Assembly (NCBI RefSeq): GCF_000801315.1
Contig: NZ_CP010055.1
Coordinates: forward strand, 121,053-185,052
DNA length: 64,000 bases
Reading direction: 5' to 3'
DNA from: Hymenobacter sp. DG25B
GTDB lineage: Bacteria; Bacteroidota; Bacteroidia; Cytophagales; Hymenobacteraceae
The translations under genes were made by a program, and so were the position numbers. The notes below the pieces were generated by a model. The model was not told where the DNA came from and ran no database searches. It saw only the letters and a program-made list of their open reading frames with translations. Shown one piece after another: positions 1-9,402 of the stretch (the stretch's first letter is position 1; each line of letters opens with the position of its first letter).

Positions 1-1
1 G

Positions 2-931
2 ATTCACAGCGTAACTGATCCGCCATATATGATGCGGAAGGATTCAGCTATGCTTAAAATAGGGCATTCTGTAATCCGGAAAGGCACTACAACCCTCAAC
101 CTGAGGCGGGCCGATATTGACCGCATGTTTGCTCAGCGGCAGGCAGCTGATCCGTTCGCGGGAAAGATCGACATACTGTTAGCAGTCGATGGGAAGCGGA
201 AAACTACCGTGCATACTTGCTCAGAGGCCACATTGCCTTCCGAGGTGGCCCGTCAGAAGATAACCCATATTCTGGAGGAAAAGCGGAAAACACTGAGGCG
301 CCAGCAAATGGCAGAGGAGTTGCTAAAGCAGCAAGCATCTGACAATTGGAGTACGCATCCCTTGCAGAAAGCCCTCGATAAAATGCAGTGGCCCAAAGGG
401 CTCGACGTAGCCAGCATAAGCCTAATCGGGTCTGCAGGACCGCGCAAGTACGAGGACCGCAGTATCGAGGAGCTGGAAAAGAACCTGCAGAATGTCGAAA
501 GTGACTACCGGGAAGCTGACCAGTATGCTAGGTATGAGGAGCTGGCCCACAAGATCAATTTCATTGTGCTGAATCACAGCGAGCAGTACGTAGAAGATTG
601 TTCGCTAACGATTACGCTTCAGCATGGTGCCGGCGTGGACATTGCCACGAAAATCATCCAGGAGCCGCAAGCACCGTCCGCCTTTGGTTACACCATGCCG
701 CGCCCTATGCCAATGGGGTATCCTTTCGTGGAGCAGCAAGCGGAGCAGTATCTGATCCGAGATAGTATGAAAAGCCTGAAGCACGGGGTCGAAAACCGGG
801 CTTTTCAGGAGCCGTTACGGGTTTTTGTTCCCCTGCAGGCCTCCGGCCGACAGCTGCGTTTCCACTTGACCCTGACCGCTAAAAACCTGCGTAAGCCCGT
901 AGTGAAGGAGGTAATTCTTACCATTCTATGA
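2..931 (+). CDS. C-terminal part of a probable AlbA_2 (Schlafen-like) domain protein, cut by the window edge
   Basis: The reading frame is open from base 2, so the gene probably begins before the window; ATG codons at 29 and 50 are the only internal starts near the edge. The first residues (GHSVIRKGTTT followed by RRADIDRMFAQR) resemble the end of an AlbA_2/Schlafen-type AAA domain, where a 'vyiRvGssT..at..ei..l' stretch is typical. The remaining ~230 residues are a basic coiled region and a beta-rich tail (FIVLNHSEQYVEDCSLTITL) like the C-terminal parts of such HTH/ATP-binding proteins. These families are often found in defence islands or act as regulators. The family call is by pattern memory only. 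A strong hairpin terminator follows about 160 bases after the stop. Confidence 0.5.
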   Translation: MHSVTDPPYMMRKDSAMLKIGHSVIRKGTTTLNLRRADIDRMFAQRQAADPFAGKIDILLAVDGKRKTTVHTCSEATLPSEVARQKITHILEEKRKTLRRQQMAEELLKQQASDNWSTHPLQKALDKMQWPKGLDVASISLIGSAGPRKYEDRSIEELEKNLQNVESDYREADQYARYEELAHKINFIVLNHSEQYVEDCSLTITLQHGAGVDIATKIIQEPQAPSAFGYTMPRPMPMGYPFVEQQAEQYLIRDSMKSLKHGVENRAFQEPLRVFVPLQASGRQLRFHLTLTAKNLRKPVVKEVILTIL

Positions 932-1094
932 CCGCTATAGCGTAACTGCTATCGGGTTCTCTCAGAAAACGGAAAATATAGCACGTTCTGACGCCGCCGA
1001 CCGGCAGAACATCGCCGCCGGCTACTAGGGCCCGGTAACCCAGTCGAACCTGTACACGAACCCGAACTTCGTGATACGCATCAGTCTATAGATT

Positions 1095-1130
1095 ATAAAA
1101 AAGCCCTGAGATGAGCCAGGGCTTTTTTAT
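1095..1130. terminator. Bidirectional intrinsic terminator
   Basis: Perfect 14-bp arms at 1095-1108 and 1117-1130 around an 8-base loop, with A-run on one side and T-run on the other. It lies between two genes that converge on it, so it can serve both. Confidence 0.85.
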
Positions 1131-1219
1131 GATCGGGAAGCCAGGGTTTATGATGGTTCCTTGGAAGCATAACCTCCGAGTTGAAGTTATCGCCCTGCTA
1201 GTTAGGCAACGGGTGAAGA

Positions 1220-2569
1220 TCAGCCTGCTGAACTGAGCTGCTCAGCTAGTTGCTTGAAAATTTCAAAGGCCGCGTGCCCACCTATGCTCCCAACACTTTC
1301 CTTGGTCAACTCGTGTAACGCGTCGAAGGAGCGCAATAAAATCCCCTTCTTGGGTTCACTGCGTTGTAGCTGCGCGTCGACTACCTGCAGTTGATCATTA
1401 ATATCCTCTCTTTGCGTCGCAAAAGTTTCAGCGCTCAGTACCTCACGGAGTTGCTTAACCAGGTCTTTAAGCTGCTGAATCTGCGTACCCGAAATGACCT
1501 GCTTTACTGAATCTCCACTGGCTACATTCAACTGAGCCCCCTGCCCGGTATTCGTAGTTTGCACAGAATTAGCACCCGTAGAAACTGCGTTGGTGCTGTT
1601 ATCGCCGAAATTGAAAACCTGATTCGCCTGAAAGGGAAAAGCCGCTTCTACTTTATCCAGCCTTTTTTCTTCCTGCTGGATGAAGTAGATCGTCTCCTGC
1701 ATACCCAGATCAATTGGGCAAGCTTCGCTTTTCCCCTTGAAAGAGCATTTGAGCTTGTGAGCTATCAGTTCTGTATCCAGCAGATGAAGGACTTCTTGGA
1801 GATAGAGCTTTTTATCACTCTTTTCATGAAATTTGTGGGTGCCATCAATCAGGATACGGCGTGTTTCACTTAAGCCATCCGGTGTATTGAATGGGTAACG
1901 TTTTGCATTCACTTGGTCAAAAGCAACCTGTGCCTGCCGACGAATAATATCTTCGTGTGTCATTACGGAAGTAGTTATCTGAAGTGGACGTATCCTGTTA
2001 GCTGCCGCTTTCTCTCCAGCCTCGGTTAGATGTACACCGAAATAGTGAGTACGCCGACCGTAAGGCCATTCGTTGAGCGTATCGTTTGGCTTGTCGTACT
2101 CCAAGAGGCCGCGCCGTATGCCTTCCTCCAGAATAAGGTGAAACTCCACCTCATCTTTGGCAAATGCTAAAGGAAAGTCATTGTGGATAGTGATGTCGCG
2201 TGTTTTGTAAGCCGGCACATCCACATCATACAGCACCTGTAATAAGTGGTCCCGCTTTTCCTGCAGTGACTCCGAAGTGTCTTGGGCGTCGTGGAAGGCC
2301 TTGCTGGTGATGTGAAATGGCTCTTGTCCTTTCTCTGATGCCTCCCGGCAAAGCCCAGCCAACTTGCTGCTGGGGGCATGGTTGCCGGCTACGGTACTGT
2401 GATACAGCCCTATTAAAAAATTAAAATCGAAGATGGCCCTCCCGATGGGTGCAAATTCATACAGCACCAACTTGTTGTTACCTCTGTACGGCGAGAAAAC
2501 TGCACTGCCTTTTATGGAAAGACCCGTTAGGGGACACGTGGCAAAAGCATTGAATAAGGTGTCAGGCAT
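1220..2569 (-). CDS. Hypothetical protein, 449 aa, possible conflict-system component
   Basis: I do not recognise a named family. The N-terminal two thirds look globular. Residues near 185-200 (YGRRTHYFGVHLTEAGEK) read like a winged-helix fragment. Around residues 315-350 comes an Asn/Thr/Gly-rich stretch (FNFGDNSTNAV, then TGANSVQTTNTGQG) of the beta-repeat kind often written 'NVGDN..NV' in bacterial conflict proteins. A coiled-coil region (QLKDLVKQLREVL) and a small amphipathic end (SVGSIGGHAAFEIFKQLAEQL) follow. No signal peptide or membrane segment is seen. The gene stands alone between two strong terminators, next to CoiA-like and AlbA_2-like genes. That setting hints at a defence role, but this is inference. 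Confidence 0.6.
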   Translation of the reverse strand: MPDTLFNAFATCPLTGLSIKGSAVFSPYRGNNKLVLYEFAPIGRAIFDFNFLIGLYHSTVAGNHAPSSKLAGLCREASEKGQEPFHITSKAFHDAQDTSESLQEKRDHLLQVLYDVDVPAYKTRDITIHNDFPLAFAKDEVEFHLILEEGIRRGLLEYDKPNDTLNEWPYGRRTHYFGVHLTEAGEKAAANRIRPLQITTSVMTHEDIIRRQAQVAFDQVNAKRYPFNTPDGLSETRRILIDGTHKFHEKSDKKLYLQEVLHLLDTELIAHKLKCSFKGKSEACPIDLGMQETIYFIQQEEKRLDKVEAAFPFQANQVFNFGDNSTNAVSTGANSVQTTNTGQGAQLNVASGDSVKQVISGTQIQQLKDLVKQLREVLSAETFATQREDINDQLQVVDAQLQRSEPKKGILLRSFDALHELTKESVGSIGGHAAFEIFKQLAEQLSSAG

Positions 2570-2628
2570 TTGACTAAGGTATCAGGCAAATAACACAAGC
2601 ATAATGTCAGCTTACAGTAGGTACGAAG

Positions 2629-2674
2629 CTACTAAAAAGCCCCTGACTGTTATCCGTCAGGGGCTTTTTAGTAG
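2629..2674. terminator. Strong hairpin terminator
   Basis: Perfect 19-bp arms at 2629-2647 and 2656-2674 with an 8-base loop (TGTTATCC) and a T-run in the 3' arm. It lies between the start of the 449-residue gene and the end of the CoiA-like region, so it most likely ends minus-strand transcription arriving from the CoiA-like gene. Confidence 0.85.
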
Positions 2675-2752
2675 AGCTGTCACAGCATGGGGCTTCACGC
2701 CGGAAAACATCCTAGCCAGCGCCGCGGGCATTTTGCTGTCGTCAGGCTCCAC

Positions 2753-2947
2753 TCACGCTTTCTGGGCCAGCAGTTGCAGGGCGTAGGTGCGGTGGGACAG
2801 CTCCAGCTCGTCGTGATTTATTTTAGCCCCTGCGGCAACACAGACCCCGATGACCTGCATAATCATGCCTTTCCCGACGGCCGGGAACTTGCGAAGCTCG
2901 GTCAGTATATCTGCCACCCCTCCAACTGCGTGAATGCCGTCAGCTAG
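2753..2947 (-). other. Small open frame directly after the CoiA-like gene (possible gene fragment or readthrough tail)
   Basis: Immediately after the TAA at 2954-2956, in the same frame, about 65 codons stay open and read like real protein (for example GGVADILTELRKFPAVGKG and ELSHRTYALQLLAQKA) before a TGA at 2753-2755. No good ATG with a ribosome site is present; a GTG (GVADIL) and an internal ATG are the only starts. It may be the 3' remnant of another gene, or a C-terminal part cut off by a nonsense change or sequence error. Confidence 0.35.
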
Positions 2948-2953
2948 TAAGCT

Positions 2954-4610
2954 TTACCAACCAGGGGGAGCATCCACCAGTTTTGCCGGCCTCTCAGGCA
3001 ATGGATCTTCGCTAAGAAAACCGCCCCTGGATAGCTCGGCTTTTAAGTTCTGACAGCGTACGCTCAGTTGCACGTAGCTGCGCAACAGCTCCCGTAAAGG
3101 TTTCGACTTCCGCAGCCAATAGCCCCTCTGCTCGTCGCTGGCTGGCTTCCAGTTGCTGAACATACCCGGACTGCTCCGCTTGCTGGAGCCGGCCAGCAGC
3201 CTCCTGGTGTGTAACGCTGATTTCTTCTGCTGCAAGTTGTTCTTCCAGCTTTGCAAGTGCTCTTTCTTCGCCTCCAATAACATCCTCCTCCTGTGACAGT
3301 CGACGGTTAGTTTTTCGGATTCGGTCAAACGTTTCTCGTCGCTGCTCCAGCTCTGTTCGTCCTCGGCTAAGCGTGCGGCTTCGCTCTCGTTCTTCTCCCA
3401 GAGCATCTTCAAGGAGTCGGCGAGCTGGCTCAGTTCGTCGCCGAGCTTCTGCATGCGCCTGTCCACCGCCTGTTGATAGGTCAAGTGCTGCTGCTGTAAG
3501 AGCGCGTCGTACTCGTGCTGTAGCTGTGTTAACGTCCTGCTGCTTTCCTCGAAGTGCTGATTGCTCTCGGATAAGGCGGATTTCATCCTCTTCAAGCGGT
3601 CCAAGGACTCGTTCCTGCTCTGCTCGATATGCTGCCTGATACGCGCGGTCCTCGTCTGCCTGAGCTGCTGCATCCGCTCGGTCCGCTGCTTCATCCGCAG
3701 TTCGGTCTTTTCGATCCTCTGCTGCTCGTACTCGGTCGCGCTGGGTAAAGAAGTGGCGTACGCCAGGCTCTCCCATAAATCGTTGAAGTGCTCTAATTCC
3801 TTCTCGAAGCTCGAAGAGTTGGCATTCGTAGGACTCAGTGCCCGGTGCTGGTATCTGGTGTAAATCGCTTCCAGCCACGCCCGCTGCTGGGGTTGCATCA
3901 AAGCCAAAGGGGAGGTGTTGCTCTCGCTCACAGTGATAAAGCCATTTTCGGCTGCTGACCCCATCCAGCAACCGCGCAATTTCCCGGTCGGAAGCAGCAA
4001 TGGGTATAGTGATTTCTAAGGTATTAAGCTGCACGCGCTGCAGGCCCACCAGCTTTTGATAGTCTACGGCGTGGGTAACGTGGATTTCTACCAGCAGCAA
4101 GGCCTGGCCCTGGGCATCGGTAAAGACGATATCCGGCCGGCAAATCAACTCGCGGCCGTTCGCTGGCTCGTGTAGCTGGTGCTCAGCTAAATAGAAAATC
4201 CGACCATCCGGCGCGGCAAAAAATGAACGTTCCGCCAGCACCTGAGCCGACTCAAACCGTTCCGCCGGCCGCAGGGTAGGCAGCCGGCCTTCGTAGCCAG
4301 GGGCTGGATAGGGCTGCACGTCGGGCACGAACACCCAACGCCGCTCCTGCAGCAACCGCTTGGCTTGCTTGTGGGCATGAGACTCATCCTGATAGTCACA
4401 ATGTTCTCCCGGCGCCCAAATACGGGCCTGGTGGCGGAAATAGGGCGTGCGCTTGGGCCCTTTACAGAAGGAGAGGGGGCGACGGCAGCCCCGGCAGAAG
4501 TACTGCACATTCCGGGCCTTCCGCGCATCGGCGACGTGCACCACCTGCTCCAGTTCGTCCATAGCCAGGACGAACCGGCGCTTGCGTAGAGAGGAAGGAT
4601 CAACGCTCAT
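2954..4610 (-). CDS. CoiA-like competence/nuclease protein with a C-terminal coiled coil; apparent +1 frame change
   Basis: The start is ATG 4610 (MSVDPSS); a longer frame to 4685 adds an unlikely leader. Residues ~30-60 form a zinc-ribbon-like site (FCRGCRRPLSFCKG, then YFRH). Residues ~165-200 carry a restriction-nuclease-like core (CRPDIVF, then LLVEIHVTHAVDYQK) typical of CoiA/DUF-type competence nucleases, which act on incoming or recombining DNA. Up to about 3915 the frame that ends at 3012 has GC-rich third positions. Downstream the best codon bias switches to the frame that ends at 2954, which encodes a convincing coiled coil (MQPQQRAWLEAIY onward). Dropping one C from the CCCC run near 3910-3914 joins the two parts. 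The frame ending at 3012 also stays open, giving a 532-residue alternative. Confidence 0.6.
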
Positions 4611-4820
4611 TACAGAAAGACAGGCAACTCCGCTGCCCTCACGTAAGGCCGCGAAACCTAAAGTTACGGGTTGCCTAGTATACAACGCACGCTATTAACC
4701 CACTAAAAGCACAGAATGTAGATCTAGGGGCCGCTGGAGGCTAGGCGTTCTTGTGGCATCACCAGCTCAGTGACAACTGGTTTACTACCAGCCGTCACCT
4801 CTTAAAGAGGAATCGAGCAA

Positions 4821-5570
4821 CTATAGAGGGGAGGTTTGCTCACGCCGGTAGATGCAAACCAACGCGGATTCATCCCCTCGGCTTACGTTTTCTTCCTTGA
4901 AATCTTGAATTTCCTGCGGATCAGTCATTCCCCAGAAGTCAATGCATTTATCCAGCCATCTGTCAATGATGGACATCGACTTCTTCGAAAGCTTGTGGTG
5001 GATAGTGGCCGCATAGATTCTAGTAAAGAGGCGTTTGTCAAACAAGCCATCTACCTCGTCCTGGGTAAAATAGTGCTTGAAATACGTGTTGTTATCCTCC
5101 TCGTCCGGGGCATTAGTATAGTGTTGCGATGAATGCACTTTCAGGTATACCAAGGAGCCTTCCGTTGTCCTTTGCACAATTTCAGCTATGATTTTGCGGC
5201 AATCCTCCAGGGTAAAAAAGTGAAGGATATTGGAAAGTAGTACCACTGAAAACACTTCTGAGGGCAACGGATTTTCCAGCAACGTCAAGTTCTGGGTAAT
5301 CAGATTTTCGCAATTATTATTCGTGTACCGATTGGCATGAACCTGTAATTGCTCCAATTGATACGAGTCATTATCAATTCCATAGATGGTTCTTTTCGAC
5401 TTCAACAAATCAATTAGATAGGGATTCTGTCCGCACCCAATATCTAGCAGGGGACCCTCAATAAATTCATCTTCATAATCACGCAAGGGGATGGAGCAAT
5501 CCCGGATTCTCTCCTCAAGAGTCATCACCTCATTCACTGCTTCCCAATACAGCTGCATCGTTCTTTCCAT
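4821..5570 (-). CDS. Class I SAM-dependent methyltransferase
   Basis: The Rossmann-fold methyltransferase motif I is clear at residues ~41-48 (LLDIGCGQNP). It is followed by an acidic residue at the end of strand 2 (IYGIDND) and a motif IV/V-like stretch (VVLLSNILHFF). The family transfers a methyl group from S-adenosylmethionine; the substrate cannot be told from sequence. The C-terminal third (YFKHYFTQDEVDGLF) is like small-molecule methyltransferases of the UbiE/Methyltransf_11 kind. The gene is markedly more AT-rich than its neighbours and contains Asn- and Ile-rich stretches, which suggests recent acquisition. It is not clearly in an operon; the CoiA-like gene lies about 210 bases downstream on the same strand. 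Confidence 0.75.
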   Translation of the reverse strand: MERTMQLYWEAVNEVMTLEERIRDCSIPLRDYEDEFIEGPLLDIGCGQNPYLIDLLKSKRTIYGIDNDSYQLEQLQVHANRYTNNNCENLITQNLTLLENPLPSEVFSVVLLSNILHFFTLEDCRKIIAEIVQRTTEGSLVYLKVHSSQHYTNAPDEEDNNTYFKHYFTQDEVDGLFDKRLFTRIYAATIHHKLSKKSMSIIDRWLDKCIDFWGMTDPQEIQDFKEENVSRGDESALVCIYRREQTSPL

Positions 5571-6244
5571 AGGTATTGGCTTTGATGACCGCTACGTTAC
5601 TACAAAAACAGGAAACAGACAGGCGTTCCGACGTAGGCAGCGTGTTGTTAAACAAAGGGGTAAAGCCTTCGCTTGGGCCTACGCGGGTTTGCTTGGCGGC
5701 TGCCACGCGGCAATCAGGTCCATGTCGAAGGGGGCTTCGGGCGCCAGGGGCTGGTTGGCGAAGTCGTACTAGCCGCGCTGGTTAAAGAAACAGTAGGAGG
5801 GGTAAGGGTAAGATGGCTTGCGTGCAGCTGCGCGTGGCCGCGCTGCGCATGTCGAAGAGCCGTCGGGCATGAGGCAACACCCTCCCAGCAGATGAACAGC
5901 TTCGGAATCAGCGGTGCTGCCATTCGATTCTGTTCAAACCGGGCGTATACCCACAGACCCAAGGGAGCAGGTCAATGTACGAAACGACATGCCCATACGC
6001 CCGCGGGCCAACGGGTGCTTTATCAGTACCAGTAGGCAGGGCTAACCAGTCCACGAAAAAGGTCATTTGAGTCGCCACTTCTATGTTAAAGAACGATAAG
6101 TGGGGGCTTATTATTCCTTATTCTGCGCTTTGAGGATAGGTTCTGCTCCGATTTACTTATCATACCCTATTGACTAGTGGCTAATATGGGAAGAGTTCTG
6201 CGTCGTCAATCTTATCGAAACCTATCCGCTCAACTTTCACCTCT
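5571..6244. other. Region without a convincing gene; possible decayed coding remnant
   Basis: No frame with good coding character spans this interval. On the minus strand, about 5690-5800, one frame reads YDFANQPLAPEAPFDMDL and, beyond an in-frame TAG, PSYCFFNQRG upstream of it. This looks like a decayed gene fragment. From about 6040 the sequence becomes AT-rich and leads into the promoter of the next gene. Confidence 0.3.
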
Positions 6245-6268
6245 ATTAAACGTCCGTTTAATAAACGT
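6245..6268. promoter_or_regulatory. Palindromic operator-like site upstream of the outer-membrane protein gene
   Basis: ATTAAACG (6245-6252) and CGTTTAAT (6255-6262) form perfect 8-bp arms, and a third half-site (TAAACG) follows at 6263-6268. It lies about 80-100 bases before the start at 6349, where a regulator of the barrel gene could bind. A TACCTTCG element at 6337-6344, close to the Bacteroidota -7 consensus TAnnTTTG, sits just before the ATG and would give a very short leader. Confidence 0.4.
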
Positions 6269-6348
6269 TATAAAGGGATAACCCCTGTCTTTGCTGGATA
6301 GAAAAGAAGCGCGAGGCGTTTGCTTCGGCATTCCGTTACCTTCGTGGC

Positions 6349-7080
6349 ATGCGTTATCTTTTTATACTATTTTGTGTTGTTGGTAGTATGTCAAGCTCCT
6401 ATGGGCAAACGACTGTCTCCGTAGGGCCCCGTATCGGGCTGAATGCGGCTACTGGGAATTTTGACATGGGCCGCCCTTATCACACCACTTTTGTATGGGG
6501 TGGAGAAGCAGGGGCGATGGTACAGGTATCCCGCCAGCATTGGGCGGTGCAGGTGGCCACACTCTACGCCCAAAAGGGATTTCGGGTGGATGATGAACAT
6601 GAATATGACCCCAACGTGGGTGGGGTGTACATGCGGACCAGGGAAACTTACCGCCTGAACTATGTGACGCTGCCCCTGCAACTGGCCTATACGCTGCACG
6701 CGGACGGGCAAGGGTTTCAAGGCTTTCTGGGCGGCTATGTCGGCTTTCTGCTGAACGGGCAGCTGACGTATGATGATATCTATCGGCGTCCCTCATATGA
6801 GCCGGTGTACTATAAAGGGAAGGCGGATATTAAACCTGGCCAGGAATTAGAGATGAAAGGAGACGTTATTTCGAAAGGCACAGATGCGGGTGTGCAGGCC
6901 GGTATCGGGTATCGCTATCAGCAGTTACTGACCCAAATAAGCTATAGCCATGGATTAGTCAATTTGGGGACTAAGTATCCTAATCAGCCCAGTAATTTAT
7001 ACACGCCTGAGTATTCAAATCGCGTCATTCAGGTCTCCTTCACCTATCTTTTTGCGCCTCTCTCGGGTCGCCCGAAATAA
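6349..7080 (+). CDS. Outer-membrane beta-barrel protein (PorT-like)
   Basis: The signal peptide is MRYLFILFCVVGSMSSSYG with likely cleavage before QTTVSVG. The mature protein alternates aromatic and polar residues in strand-like stretches (VSVGPRIGLNAATG; TFVWGGEAGAMVQVS; HWAVQVATLYAQKGF; LNYVTLPLQLAYTL) and ends in a beta strand (VIQVSFTYLF) that would serve as the barrel assembly signal. This is the pattern of Bacteroidota outer_membrane_beta_barrel_2/PorT-type proteins of about 200-250 residues. It should sit in the outer membrane; its transported substrate or binding partner is unknown. The gene stands alone with its own palindromic upstream site. Confidence 0.75.
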   Translation: MRYLFILFCVVGSMSSSYGQTTVSVGPRIGLNAATGNFDMGRPYHTTFVWGGEAGAMVQVSRQHWAVQVATLYAQKGFRVDDEHEYDPNVGGVYMRTRETYRLNYVTLPLQLAYTLHADGQGFQGFLGGYVGFLLNGQLTYDDIYRRPSYEPVYYKGKADIKPGQELEMKGDVISKGTDAGVQAGIGYRYQQLLTQISYSHGLVNLGTKYPNQPSNLYTPEYSNRVIQVSFTYLFAPLSGRPK

Positions 7081-7143
7081 GGGGGAGGGGCTCAGCTGTC
7101 CGCGTAGGGATCTAGTGCTTCTTCCCAGGTACCTTACCGACGT

Positions 7144-7624
7144 CTAGTGCTTGGCAATCTCATAAGCCGTAAGGGTCAAATACAGGGATTCACTGGGCCA
7201 TACATTGCGAAAGGGCGTCGTGGTATCCAATGTTTCTTTTGCTTGGACCACCCCATTGATCAGCACCTCCGCGGTCAATGACGCCGTTGGAGTTAGGCGC
7301 ACGCGGTTATTTCGCTGGACCTGCATAAAATCGAGCTCGACCGAAACCTGGTCGACCTCTTGCCATTTCGTATTGCGCGGAAAGGAATACAGGAAGGTCG
7401 TATCGCGGAGTGCAAACGTGCTGACTTTCAGGTTGTCATAATACCCGGCCCCCACCGGGTGCCTGCGTTACGTGGGCGATCATCACATGACCACCCCATT
7501 CGGGCCGCAGATGCAGGCCCGTAATGCGCACTTGCACGTTGGGCGTGGGGTCGGCAGACTCCGCTTTACAGGCCAGCAGGAAAAGGAGAAAGGCTAGCGG
7601 GGAGAGTCGCCGGAGAAAGGACAT
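7144..7624 (-). pseudogene. Lipoprotein gene interrupted by a single-base frame change
   Basis: Two overlapping frames encode one protein. The first (from ATG 7624) gives MSFLRRLSPLAFLLFLLAC, a lipoprotein signal with lipobox LLAC, then about 40 residues up to HVTQA. The second (7455 to 7144) continues with VGAGYYDNLKVSTFALRDTT and ends YEIAKH. The switch falls at a GGTGGGGG run near 7445-7458. Removing one base there restores a ~160-residue periplasm-facing or outer-membrane lipoprotein. I recognise no functional family. A run-length error in the sequence is as likely as real gene decay. Confidence 0.6.
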
Positions 7625-7773
7625 AGATAAAGTAAGCTAGGGGTGCAAAGCTAGAAGACTTCCCGGCATCAGCCACCAGCAAAGCCCCTCTCCTCGACTC
7701 GCTGCCCCAAGCGGGGGCGGGCTTCTTGGATAAACCACTTTCGTTGGATAGGCTAATCTGTGAAGCATTCGCT

Positions 7774-8025
7774 CTGTCCAAAAAAGGGGTTAAATCCCGG
7801 CCCCGAAAACTGCGTTTTCGGGGCTGTTTAGACAGGAGGCAAATGTGTCCAGAAAACGAGCGTGGCTGTTGCAGAACTCCCCAAGAGCCCACATCTCTGA
7901 GCAACAGCGATGGCACACGGCAGAAAACGAGGCTACAGAGGCTTATCCAAGCAGTTGATTAACCAGCAAACAGGTGGTGAATGCTCATTTATGGAGTTCT
8001 GCAACAGCCACGAGCCTTTTTTGGA
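7774..8025. mobile_element. MITE-like element, long copy with an internal insertion
   Basis: The left end is CTGTCCAAAAAAGGGG (7774-7789), followed by a perfect hairpin CCCCGAAAAC/GTTTTCGGGG (7801-7823). The right end (AGCCTTTTTTGGAG, to about 8026) matches the right ends of the copies at 16345 and 60321. Between them lies a perfect 20-bp inverted repeat (7861-7880 against 7993-8012) enclosing 112 bases, as if a second element with related ends had been added. No transposase is encoded. Confidence 0.55.
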
Positions 8026-8174
8026 GGGATGATTTAGAGTTCAGCCAGCTCCCATGCATCAACATCCTCTGTTCTGCTGAGAAGACTTATTCATGGGTCA
8101 GGGGAGGTAAACCCAGAAAGAAAGCGCTGCAGGCAATTACCTCTATCTTGCTTCCGCATTCCTTTCCTTCTCTT

Positions 8175-8801
8175 TTGGCCACTCTTTCTTTGCTACGGTC
8201 CTTCGGCTTGCTCTTGGTAGGCTTTGTTTCCTGTACCTCTCCTGACGCGAAGCAAAAGCTGGGTATTCCCATCGTCGGCGCAGAAACACAGGTCGTGCTT
8301 GAATCCCTGATTCAGCATGACAGCCTAGCCCTGTCTAGCTCGGGTAGCAGCGGCCGGCCTATCCTTTCCCAACTAGCCCCTCTGGGGCTGATTGTGCAGG
8401 CGCCCGTTGATACGGGGTTCTTACACACTACTATCCGTCTGGATTCGGTTACGCTGCGCTCCCTGCTGCGCCTTAAGTATCTAGATGGTTTCTTTTTTAC
8501 CTCCCAGGATTCGCTTGCCCTGATCCAGCAAGCCCAACAGCAGCAAATGGCTCGCTTCGATACCACACGGTTGGCGCCTAGCGACTGGCTGAGTCCGCAG
8601 GCGCTCGAGCGCCAAAAGAAACAGCAGGAAGAGCGCCCTTACTATCGCTTCTCGCAGCCGCTCTTCTCTAGCGATAGCTCCCGAGCCTATCTGCTGTTTG
8701 ATTACCACTGTATCGGTTGTGGTGGAGGTGTTGCCTATCTGGTCGAACGCAAAGACGGCGTGTGGCAACCCGTCGGCTGGCGGCGCCGCTGGATCAATTA
8801 A
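8175..8801 (+). CDS. Hypothetical lipoprotein
   Basis: The open frame begins at a GTG at 7974 inside the repeat element, but the first ~65 residues do not look like protein. The first credible N-terminus is a TTG at 8175 giving a lipoprotein signal with hydrophobic core and lipobox (LLLVGFVSC). The mature part has a Ser-rich segment and a Gln-rich amphipathic segment (LALIQQAQQQQMARF). It ends in a Cys/Gly-rich beta hairpin (YHCIGCGGGVAYLVERKDGVWQPVGWRRRWI). That ending is common in uncharacterised Bacteroidota lipoproteins that resemble immunity proteins. The cell location is probably the periplasm or outer membrane. Start choice is uncertain. Confidence 0.6.
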   Translation: MATLSLLRSFGLLLVGFVSCTSPDAKQKLGIPIVGAETQVVLESLIQHDSLALSSSGSSGRPILSQLAPLGLIVQAPVDTGFLHTTIRLDSVTLRSLLRLKYLDGFFFTSQDSLALIQQAQQQQMARFDTTRLAPSDWLSPQALERQKKQQEERPYYRFSQPLFSSDSSRAYLLFDYHCIGCGGGVAYLVERKDGVWQPVGWRRRWIN

Positions 8802-8928
8802 GGGATCCGGAAAAGGTGCTTTACTGTACCAGCAGCTTAACGTAATTGCAATTATAAACTCTTGCGCCCTTCCCTCCTCTTTGCCTTTATAGCAGCCAGC
8901 CGGCCCGCCGCCTGGATTACTCCATCTC

Positions 8929-9402
8929 ATGTCGCTCGCCTCTGCTGACCTCTTTCAAGCTATCCGGTTGCATGCCCCCCTGCAGGACCTGGTGATCCCC
9001 AATATCAACGTCCGGAATGAGAACGGCCAAAGCTTGTTACAGGAAGCGATTGCCGCTCGAAACGAATCGGCTGCCCGCCTCCTGTTGCGCCAGCAGCTAG
9101 ACGTGAACAGCCAGGATGACCAGGGGGCAACGGCTCTACATTATGTGGCCCTCTATCAAACGCCAGCCCTGGGGCAACGCATCTTGCAACAAGGCGGTAA
9201 TCTGGCCCTGCTCGATCAGCATGGCAACTCCCCCTTATGGACCGCCGTGTTCAATGCCCGAGGACAGTATGACGTCGTCGACCTGTTTTTGCAGTATCAG
9301 GCGGATCCCCAGTCGGTCAACCGCTACGGGAAAACCCCGGCAGATTTTGCGACCCAAATCCAGGACCCGTATTTAATGCGCGTCTTACAGCCGCGCGCCT
9401 GA
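8929..9402 (+). CDS. Ankyrin-repeat protein
   Basis: Three to four ankyrin repeats fill the 157 residues: NGQSLLQEAIAARNESAARLLLRQ, then DDQGATALHYVALY, then HGNSPLWTAVFNARG and YGKTPADFATQ. The spacing of about 33 residues and the TALH/SPLW/TPAD helix starts are typical. Ankyrin proteins bind other proteins; in bacteria small ones like this are often immunity proteins or inhibitors. There is no signal peptide, so it should be cytoplasmic. It lies between two lipoprotein genes on the same strand but about 130-200 bases from each, so an operon is not certain. Confidence 0.75.
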   Translation: MSLASADLFQAIRLHAPLQDLVIPNINVRNENGQSLLQEAIAARNESAARLLLRQQLDVNSQDDQGATALHYVALYQTPALGQRILQQGGNLALLDQHGNSPLWTAVFNARGQYDVVDLFLQYQADPQSVNRYGKTPADFATQIQDPYLMRVLQPRA

